A stretch of 12,238 nucleotides of DNA from an uncultured Pseudomonadota bacterium. GTDB lineage: Bacteria > Pseudomonadota > Gammaproteobacteria > Burkholderiales > Casimicrobiaceae. The stretch's first letter is position 1. Each line of letters begins with the position of its first letter. The stretch lies in assembly GCA_937958295.1 (NCBI GenBank), contig CALFEY010000293.1:1-12238 (forward strand), in the 5' to 3' direction. Shown here in pieces: positions 7,315 through 12,238 of the stretch. The translations under genes and the position numbers were made by a program. The notes beneath the pieces were generated by a model. That model made no database searches and was not told where the DNA came from. It saw only the letters and a program-made list of their open reading frames with translations.

Positions 7315-8271
7315 ATGATGACAGGTAAGTGGTCAGGATGGCTCGTCGTGACGGCTCTCGTCGCCGGACTCGGCTGCAACCTGGCGGGAGCACAAACTGT
7401 TCGCATGATCGTCCCTACCGCCCCCGGTGGGTCCGTAGATCTCTCGGCGCGGCTACTCGCGGAGCGCATGCGGGAATCGAGCGGTACCACGATCGTCGTG
7501 GAGAATCGCGCTGGTGCCAGCAGCAATCTCGGTGCCGCACTGGTCGCCAAAGCTCTGCCGGACGGTAACACGCTGCTCGTTACGGCGGACGGCGTGGTGA
7601 CCGTCAACCCGACGCTCTACCAAGACTCAGGGTTCTCCGTTTCCGAGCTTGCCCCGGTGGGCATCTACGGCATACAGCCATCGGTGCTCGTGGTTCCGGT
7701 CTCGAGCCCGATCAGGTCCGTGGCCGATTTCGTTGCGTCTGCGAAGAAGCGCGAAATGAGCTACGCCTCGGCGGGCGTGGGCTCGGGCGGACATCTGACC
7801 ATGGAGTACTTCGGTAGCATGATCGGAGCCAGGTTCCTCCACGTGCCGTTCTCTGGCGGAGGCCCCGCAATGCAAGCATTGATAGGTGAGCAGGTAGATA
7901 GCGCCTTCGTACTACTGCCTACCGCGCTCCCGCATGTGAAAAGCGGCAAGCTGCGGGCACTCGCAGTGTCGGGTCGTGAACGCTCGACCTCTCTTCCCGA
8001 TGTCCCCACTGCGCAGGAAGCTGGATTCAAGGATTTCGAGGTTCAGGTTGCCTATCTCGTGATGGTCCCGGCGCGCACTCCCGCAACCTCCGTCGAGTCC
8101 TGGAGCAAGGCGCTGGGCAATGCACTCGCCGACACTGACTTCCGCAAGCGCCTCAGCGACATGGGTATGCAGCCGCTATTCATGGGCCCATCGGCAACGG
8201 GAGAGTGGCTGACGCGCGAACGCGTACGCTGGGAGGTGCTGATGCGACAGCACGGGATCAAAGCGAACTGA
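7315..8271 (+). CDS. Tripartite tricarboxylate transporter substrate-binding protein (Bug family), copy 2
   Basis: This second predicted periplasmic Bug receptor has 318 residues. The signal peptide is about 1-26 (GWLVVTALVAGLG, cleavage after AGA). A cysteine at 21 is not in a proper lipobox. Family motifs are VRMIVPTAPGG (29-39) with D42, VENRAGASSN, SYASAGVGSGGH, HVPFSGGGP and LPDVPTAQEAG. It shares the family framework with the protein at 4242-5219 but differs widely elsewhere, so it is not a recent duplicate and probably binds a different ligand. The ATG at 7315 has AAGGAG (7303-7308) six bases upstream; ATG at 7318 is nearly equivalent. It lies 48 bases after the ThDP gene and appears to be the last gene of the operon, followed by two hairpins. 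No TctA/TctB permease genes are present. Confidence 0.93.
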   Translation: MMTGKWSGWLVVTALVAGLGCNLAGAQTVRMIVPTAPGGSVDLSARLLAERMRESSGTTIVVENRAGASSNLGAALVAKALPDGNTLLVTADGVVTVNPTLYQDSGFSVSELAPVGIYGIQPSVLVVPVSSPIRSVADFVASAKKREMSYASAGVGSGGHLTMEYFGSMIGARFLHVPFSGGGPAMQALIGEQVDSAFVLLPTALPHVKSGKLRALAVSGRERSTSLPDVPTAQEAGFKDFEVQVAYLVMVPARTPATSVESWSKALGNALADTDFRKRLSDMGMQPLFMGPSATGEWLTRERVRWEVLMRQHGIKAN

Positions 8272-8279
8272 ATCAAGCC

Positions 8280-8332
8280 GTTGGCGTGGGGGCGTCGCCA
8301 ACCCGATCGCGTCTCCAGGCGCTTTGCGCCTG
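8280..8332 (+). terminator. Two tandem hairpins downstream of the operon
   Basis: Nine bases after the last stop codon a perfect 7-bp stem GTTGGCG/CGCCAAC (8280-8286 with 8296-8302) is followed by a second perfect 7-bp stem CAGGCGC/GCGCCTG with a TTT loop (8316-8322 with 8326-8332). Neither is followed by a run of T, so this is not a canonical intrinsic terminator. It may be a Rho-linked 3' end or an RNA-stabilising structure. The rest of the space up to the insertion sequence (8333-8528) holds no gene I can recognise. Confidence 0.4.
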
Positions 8333-8528
8333 CATCAAGCAACAGGCGCGTGTCGAAGAACGCTCGGAAGAATGAGGAGCGACAGGCGGTTGGACACATC
8401 GTGGGACTCACGCAGTCGTTCGCGCATGCTGAAGCTATTGCATAGTAGACCCCAAACGCACCTCTGCAAGGCTGGAAAGATTCCCGTTGTTGTCCCAATG
8501 CAGATCGTAAGTCGAAAAATGTGGGAAC

Positions 8529-8552
8529 TGGAGCTGCCCCGGTTCGGTGGAC
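8529..8552. repeat. Terminal inverted repeat of the IS3 element, left end (distal to orfA)
   Basis: This 24-bp end reads TGGAGCTGCCCCGGTTCGGT then GGAC and pairs with the complement of 9799-9822 with four mismatches. Similarity continues weakly outwards for a few bases, so the exact boundary could shift. Confidence 0.8.
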
Positions 8553-8569
8553 AGTTTTGGGCTTGGCAC

Positions 8570-9460
8570 TCAAGCGGGCTCTGGGTCGGTCTCCGGGGTG
8601 GGTTGAAGGGTTAATTGGGCGGTATGGCGTCGCTCGAATTCCGCCGGCGCGATCCGGCCAAGGCCAGAGTGCCGGCGGCGCGGGTTGTACCAGCCTTCGA
8701 TGTAGCTGAACAGCGCCACGCGTGCTTCGGCCTTGCTCTGGAAGGATCGGCGATCGAGCAACTGGCACTCGAGGCTGGCAAAGAAGCTCTCCGCCATGGC
8801 GTTGTCGTAAGCGTCCCCGACACTGCCCATGGAGGGACGCACGCCGAGCTTCGCACAGCGCTCGCCGAACGCGATGCTCGTATGTTAGGAGCCCTGATCG
8901 CTGTGGTGGATGACACCTTCCGGTTTCCGCTGCACGATCGCCATGTTCAACGCGCCAAGAACAAGATCCCTGGTCATGTGCTCTCCGATTGCCCAGCCCA
9001 CGATGCGCCGACTCCAGACATCGAGCACGATCGCCAGAAAGATGAAGCCCGCCCAGGTCGGGACATAGGTCATATCCGCCACCCAGAGCTGATTCGGACC
9101 GGTGGCAACGAACTTTCGCTTGACCAGATCCGGCGCCGGGCGCTGTTTCGCATCGCGCTGTGTCGTCACGACAAATCCTCGGCGGCGCGAAACCCCGCGC
9201 AAGTCAGCATTGCGCATCAATCGAGCGACGCGCTTGCGACCAACACGAGTACCCTCATCGCGCAGCTCGGCGTGAATGTTGGGACTGCCGTAGTTGCCAT
9301 CCGATGCAGCATGAATCTGACGGATGCGTTCGGTAAGTACCGCATCCTCCATCGCGCGCCGGGACGGCCCGCGCTCCTTCCATGCGTAGAAACCGCTCGG
9401 CGACACGTTCAACACTCGGCACATCGTACGGACGGGAAAAGCAGCCTGGTTCGCGTTCAC
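8570..9460 (-). pseudogene. IS3-family transposase OrfB (rve integrase domain), interrupted by an in-frame stop
   Basis: The intact frame would encode 296 residues: an HTH_21-like region (about 39-70, with TERIRQIHAASDGNYGSPNIH) and an rve catalytic core with D129 (WVADMTY), D188 (IHHSDQG) and E224 (NAMAESFF). The 35 residues between D188 and E224 give the classical DD(35)E signature. Codon 192 is TAA (8885-8887), so translation would end at SDQGS, before the catalytic Glu; the frame stays open and conserved afterwards, to the stop at 8570. Relatives usually read SDQGSQYTS here, so CAR-TAY has become TAA-CAT. OrfB starts with GTG at 9460, overlapping the orfA stop (GTGA). The product would be an inactive fragment unless the stop is read through. 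Confidence 0.9.
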
Positions 9461-9768
9461 GAGTTCGAAGACGCCCCGTTCTTCGTGGCGAACCAGGCCG
9501 TAGCCTTTGCCAAGATGTCGCGCTCCATCTGGAGTTGTCGGACTTGGCGGCGCAGGCGGGCCAGCTCTTCGCGCTCAGGCGTGGCCAGGACCTCTCGGCT
9601 AGCACGCGGCCTGACCGCATCGGCGGCGGCTTGGCCGACCCAATTGCGGATCGTTTGGACTGAGCATTGGAACTCGCGGGCCAGTTCCGTGGGATTGCGG
9701 CCGGCGCGAACGAGCTCGACCATCTGCTCGCGAAACTCAGGCGGGTATGGCGGTCGGGTTTTGGGCAT
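9457..9768 (-). CDS. IS3-family transposase OrfA (helix-turn-helix protein)
   Basis: This 103-residue DNA-binding subunit begins MPKTRPPYPPEFREQMVELV, with a helix-turn-helix at about 12-47 (NPTELAREFQCSVQTIRNWV) and a leucine-zipper-like coiled coil at about 66-88 (EREELARLRRQVRQLQMERD) that mediates multimerisation in the family. ATG at 9768 is preferred over the further upstream start at 9804 because it has GGAG six bases before it and matches the family N-terminus. In IS3 elements OrfA alone binds the ends, and a -1 ribosomal frameshift makes the active OrfAB transposase. This frame is intact, but its partner is broken. Confidence 0.92.
   Translation of the reverse strand: MPKTRPPYPPEFREQMVELVRAGRNPTELAREFQCSVQTIRNWVGQAAADAVRPRASREVLATPEREELARLRRQVRQLQMERDILAKATAWFATKNGASSNS
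9505..9508 (-). promoter_or_regulatory. Candidate -1 frameshift site A_AAG for OrfAB
   Basis: Within orfA the codons GCA AAG GCT contain A_AAG. A one-base slip back would move ribosomes into an open frame reading GKGYGLVRHEERGVFELV, which continues into orfB. IS3-family elements make OrfAB by -1 shifting on A-rich sites, but this site is short, has no longer A run, and I did not find a supporting stem-loop. Confidence 0.35.
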
Positions 9769-9798
9769 CGTGGACTCCGCGAAAACAAAGGATGAGGC

Positions 9799-9822
9799 GT
9801 CCACTAAACCGGGTCAACTCCA
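9799..9822. repeat. Terminal inverted repeat of the IS3 element, right end (upstream of orfA)
   Basis: Read inward on the minus strand it starts TGGAGTTGACCCGGTTTAGT and ends GGAC, matching the other end at 20 of 24 positions. It lies 31 bases upstream of the orfA start and may also carry the transposase promoter. Confidence 0.8.
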
Positions 9823-9834
9823 GCTCCAGCTCCA
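9818..9834. repeat. Short tandem repeat (CTCCAG, about 2.8 copies) across the right IS end
   Basis: CTCCAGCTCCAGCTCCA spans the outer edge of the right inverted repeat. The outer six bases of the IS end appear repeated into the flank, which could come from slippage or from an aberrant transposition event. Confidence 0.7.
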
Positions 9835-9958
9835 CAGAGTGCCTCACTACGCTCGCTTCCAAAGTTCTGAGCGCGCGATTCTCGCCTAGAGAACGCAACC
9901 TCTAAGCTGCTCGCAGGTCATTCGGAGCAGGTCAGAAGTCCGGCCACGATCGGGCCGA

Positions 9959-10205
9959 CTTGCAACTTATGCGGTCGGATGATTTGCAGTTTAGGCGGCA
10001 ATCCACCATCAACTCTTGGCGATCTCGACGCCTCCTGGCCTCGCGTCAACCGCATTCGCTACCCCCCCAGAATTCCCTGTCCCCATTGCCGCCTGGCTAC
10101 GAGTGCTTAAAACATACGCGTATTCAAGACCTTCGGCGACGCCCTACTTGCGTTTTATGGGGCCTAAACTTGCAGCTTATGGGGTTGAACTTGCAATTTA
10201 TGCGC
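9959..10205 (+). repeat. Five direct repeats of CTTGCA(R)YTTATGSGG in two clusters
   Basis: Copies are at 9959-9974, 9983-9998, 10147-10162, 10169-10184 and 10190-10205. All have the same orientation, with starts 21-24 bases apart inside each cluster. The typical copy is CTTGCAGCTTATGGGG; variation is mostly at positions 7-8 and 14. The roughly two-turn spacing suggests binding sites on one face of the helix. Multiple transposase-binding repeats are known at IS21-family ends, but those at opposite ends would be inverted, and no istA/istB remnant is visible. Iteron-like or regulator sites are alternatives. The repeats are directly visible; the function is unknown. Confidence 0.7.
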
Positions 10206-10213
10206 AAACCGAC

Positions 10214-10231
10214 ACGGGCCCCCGAGCCCGT
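10214..10231 (-). terminator. Hairpin just downstream of the ribonucleotide reductase gene
   Basis: A perfect 6-bp GC-rich stem ACGGGC/GCCCGT with a 6-base loop starts 10 bases after the stop codon on the minus strand. Only a short T run (GGTTTG) follows, so it is a weak intrinsic terminator candidate. Confidence 0.4.
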
Positions 10232-10241
10232 CAACCACCGC

Positions 10242-12238
10242 TCAGCCGCACGCCCCCGTGTGCCCGCACTGCGTGCAGAACTCGCAGCCGTCCTTCCTGA
10301 TGAGCGCGCGATTGCCGCACTCGGGGCACTTGCGCCCCGGCAGGATCCGCGATCCTGCGCTCACCGCGCGTTCGTCCGCGGGCACGGAGAGGATGCCGGC
10401 GTTGGCCACGGGGTAGCCGTCCTCGCTGAGGATGCCGAGCATCGCGTAGCGATGGATCATGAGGCGCGCGAGGTAGGCGATGGTCGACGGATACGTCGCG
10501 CTCTTCGCCGAGCCCGGCGTGCGCGCCATGAAGGCCCCGTTACTCTCGCCGTAGTTCAGGAGCTTGCGCAGCTTCATCGCGATCCACGCAGGATCGGTCA
10601 CGCGCATGTCGAGGGACAGCGCCTTGCAGAGCCCGTCGAAGGCCTTCGGATACTCGCCGGACAGCCACATCGAGTAAGGACGCCGCTGGCCGTCGGGCAT
10701 CACGAGTTCCTTGAGGAACATCGCGAGATCGTCGCCGGTGGCGTGATTGACCACGTCCACCGTCCAGCTCAGCGTGCCATCGGGGCCGGCCTTCGGCTCC
10801 TTAGGCGCCATCAGCGCGTCCATCACCGGCGACGGGGCGTCGCGGTCGTCGAAGGCGCCGATCTCGTCGCACCGGTAGCGCACCAGGGCGGCAAAGCCCG
10901 CGACCAGGCTCGGTACGTGCACCCGCGTGCCATCGGGGGGCATGGCGAGCTCGAAGGCGTCGTCGCCCGAGGTGCGCGCGAGCGCCGAGAGCTTCTTGTC
11001 GAGCCAGCGACGGTCCTCGGCGCGCATGTCCATCGACAGCGTCTTGGCGAGCGCGCCCAGGCCGCGGGGCTGCTCCGCGCCGTTGACCCAGACCTCGAAG
11101 GGCACGCGGCGGCCGTTCTCGATATGACCGATGAACACGGCGAAGTCGCCGTGCGGATGCCGCACCACATAGGTCCAGCAGGGATTGCCGTTGGGAAGCT
11201 CGGGGCGTCCGGGCCAGCGCAGGCTCGCGAGCGGCGGCTGCACGGTGGCGTCGAGGCGCACGCGGCGATCGGGATCGGTCTGGTCGAGGTCCTCGCGCGC
11301 CGCTGGCGTGGTGGCGGGCGTGACCTCGAGCACCGCGCCCAGCACCGCGTTGGGCCGGTACGTGGTGATGCCCTTGAGCCCTGCCTTCCATGCCTGCAGG
11401 TATAGGTCCTCGAACTCCGCGAACGGATAGTCGGCGGGGACGTTGACCGTCTTGCTGATCGCGCTGTCCACCCACGGCTGCACGGCGGCGCTCATCCGCA
11501 TGTGATCGAGCGCGCTCATGTCGAGGGCCGTCACGAAGTGCGCGGGCAGCATCGCGTAGCGGGAGCCGTCGGCATCCGACCACACGCGGCCGGGGGCGAC
11601 GCTCGCGCCGGCGCCGTGCGCATCCCCAGCGAACAGCGGCAGGCTGCCGGCCCGCGCGTGGTCGAAGGGCACGAGCACGACGCTGTCGTCGAGGCCGTGG
11701 ACGTGGCGGAAGAGGCGATACGCGTGGTCCTCGACGCGGTACTCCTTCATGCTCTCGTCGGGCATGCGCTTCTTGCGCGTGTACTGCCACGAGAAGGGCG
11801 GCTCTATCCCGTTGCTGGCATTGTCGGCAAAGGCCAGCGAGATCGTGCCGGTCGGCGCGATCGACAGCAGGTGGCTGTTGCGGATGCCGTGCGCGCGGAT
11901 GGCGGCGCGGAGCTCCTCGGGCAGCCGCGATGCGAAGCCCGGCGCGGCGAGATAGCCGTCGGCGTCGAACAGCGGGAACGCGCCCTTCTCCCGGGCGAGA
12001 TCGATGGAGGCGCGATAGGCCGCGAGGCACGTCTCGCGGGCGAGCTCTGCGGCCTTGGCGCGGCCGCTTTCGCTGTCGTAGCGCAGGTTGAGCTCGAGCA
12101 GGGCGTCGCCCAGCCCGGTGAAGCCGAGCCCCACGCGCCGCTTCGCCATCGCTTCGCGTTGCTGCTGCGGCAATGGCCACACGGTGGCGTCGAGCACGTT
12201 GTCGAGCATGCGCACGGCGAGGGCCACCACCTCGCGAT
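10242..12238 (-). CDS. nrdJ: Adenosylcobalamin-dependent (class II) ribonucleotide reductase, partial: N-terminus beyond right edge
   Basis: The 664 visible residues are the C-terminal part of a class II ribonucleotide reductase, which uses coenzyme B12 to turn ribonucleotides into deoxyribonucleotides for DNA synthesis, without needing oxygen or a second radical subunit. Hallmarks are VGLGFTGLGDAL, SIAPTGTIS (about 11838-11864), SNGIEPPFSWQY, and SKTVNVPADYPFAEFEDLY followed by GLKGITTYRPN. The extreme C-terminus (10245-10328) has six cysteines in CPECG, GCEFCTQCG and GACG, the usual redox or metal-binding tail. Between barrel and tail lie two related segments (10977-11159 and 10560-10745), each with an aliphatic strand, a [FM]xVWVNG/SMWLSG-type strand and LxKxLSxDMR. 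The frame is open to the window edge, so the GTG at 12230 is not the start. The family is well recognised; nrdJ is the usual symbol. Confidence 0.95.
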   Translation of the reverse strand, partial: REVVALAVRMLDNVLDATVWPLPQQQREAMAKRRVGLGFTGLGDALLELNLRYDSESGRAKAAELARETCLAAYRASIDLAREKGAFPLFDADGYLAAPGFASRLPEELRAAIRAHGIRNSHLLSIAPTGTISLAFADNASNGIEPPFSWQYTRKKRMPDESMKEYRVEDHAYRLFRHVHGLDDSVVLVPFDHARAGSLPLFAGDAHGAGASVAPGRVWSDADGSRYAMLPAHFVTALDMSALDHMRMSAAVQPWVDSAISKTVNVPADYPFAEFEDLYLQAWKAGLKGITTYRPNAVLGAVLEVTPATTPAAREDLDQTDPDRRVRLDATVQPPLASLRWPGRPELPNGNPCWTYVVRHPHGDFAVFIGHIENGRRVPFEVWVNGAEQPRGLGALAKTLSMDMRAEDRRWLDKKLSALARTSGDDAFELAMPPDGTRVHVPSLVAGFAALVRYRCDEIGAFDDRDAPSPVMDALMAPKEPKAGPDGTLSWTVDVVNHATGDDLAMFLKELVMPDGQRRPYSMWLSGEYPKAFDGLCKALSLDMRVTDPAWIAMKLRKLLNYGESNGAFMARTPGSAKSATYPSTIAYLARLMIHRYAMLGILSEDGYPVANAGILSVPADERAVSAGSRILPGRKCPECGNRALIRKDGCEFCTQCGHTGACG

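Larger units (their letters stand above)
8529..9822 (-). mobile_element. IS3-family insertion sequence, 1,294 bp, transposase inactivated
   Basis: The element has the standard IS3-family layout, with overlapping orfA and orfB read on the minus strand between imperfect 24-bp terminal inverted repeats (20 of 24 positions agree) that begin TGGAG and end in the element with GTGGAC. The size is normal for the family. orfB contains an in-frame TAA, so the element is probably not autonomous. No matching short direct repeat flanks the ends (AAC on the left, GCT on the right), which suggests an old insertion, a later rearrangement or slightly misplaced ends. It lies between the catabolic operon and the ribonucleotide reductase gene and does not visibly interrupt either. 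Confidence 0.9.
9823..10241. other. Non-coding region with a direct-repeat array
   Basis: This 419-bp stretch between the insertion sequence and the end of the ribonucleotide reductase gene contains no gene I can recognise on either strand. It holds the tandem hexamer at the IS edge, five direct repeats (9959-9998 and 10147-10205), a C7 run near 10062, and a hairpin that may end the reductase transcript. It may be the remnant of an older mobile element. Confidence 0.6.

Noticed and set aside
8333..8528. Possible gene remnant between the operon and the insertion sequence
   Set aside because: Short frames on both strands gave no recognisable domain.
8615..9889. Open frame of 424 codons on the plus strand through the insertion sequence
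   Set aside because: It is antisense to orfA/orfB, which have strong family motifs; no independent similarity was recognised.
9960..11405. Open frame of 481 codons on the plus strand, antisense to the ribonucleotide reductase
   Set aside because: No recognisable domain, biased composition, and it opposes a clearly conserved gene; it is an antisense shadow frame.
10801..12180. Second minus-strand frame of 459 codons within the reductase gene
   Set aside because: Arginine/alanine-rich shadow of the nrdJ frame.
1..12238. CRISPR array, tRNA or rRNA genes
   Set aside because: No regularly spaced identical repeats with unique spacers and no tRNA- or rRNA-like sequences were seen; the repeats near 9959-10205 are too short and too closely spaced for CRISPR.

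Overview
The window is GC-rich DNA that most likely comes from a betaproteobacterium of the Burkholderiales type. The main clue is two periplasmic binding proteins of the Bug (tripartite tricarboxylate transporter) family inside one catabolic operon, an expansion typical of that group. A B12-dependent ribonucleotide reductase and an IS3-family insertion sequence are compatible with this. The assignment is inferred from gene content only; no rRNA or tRNA gene is present.

Layout. (1) Positions 1-1015, minus strand: a MurA-type UDP-GlcNAc enolpyruvyl transferase that runs off the left edge, divergent in sequence but with its catalytic residues intact. (2) Positions 1221-2147, minus strand: a LysR-type regulator. 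(3) Positions 2148-2243: a compact divergent control region with two overlapping candidate promoters whose -35 boxes form the arms of a dyad. (4) Positions 2244-8271, plus strand: six tightly packed genes that look like one operon. They encode a mandelate racemase-type enolase-superfamily enzyme, an SDR oxidoreductase, a Bug binding protein, a NIPSNAP protein, a thiamine-diphosphate lyase/synthase of the acetolactate synthase class, and a second Bug protein. Two hairpins follow. (5) Positions 8529-9822: a complete-length IS3-family element of 1,294 bp whose orfB carries an in-frame stop codon between the second Asp and the Glu of its DD(35)E triad. (6) Positions 9823-10241: non-coding DNA with five direct copies of a roughly 16-bp motif in two clusters. 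(7) Positions 10242-12238, minus strand: the C-terminal two thirds or so of an adenosylcobalamin-dependent ribonucleotide reductase, cut by the right edge.

How the genes may work together. The operon has the parts of a hydroxy-acid or acid-sugar catabolic route: periplasmic capture of a carboxylate (Bug proteins), proton abstraction next to a carboxylate giving racemisation or dehydration (MR/MLE enzyme), NAD(P)-dependent oxidation or reduction (SDR), and cleavage or carboligation of a 2-oxo acid (ThDP enzyme). NIPSNAP is an accessory protein of unknown role. The adjacent LysR protein probably senses the substrate or an intermediate. The real substrate cannot be read from sequence. No permease for the binding proteins is in the window. 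This operon is the best candidate here for undescribed biology; the repeat array at 9959-10205 is the least explained piece of DNA.
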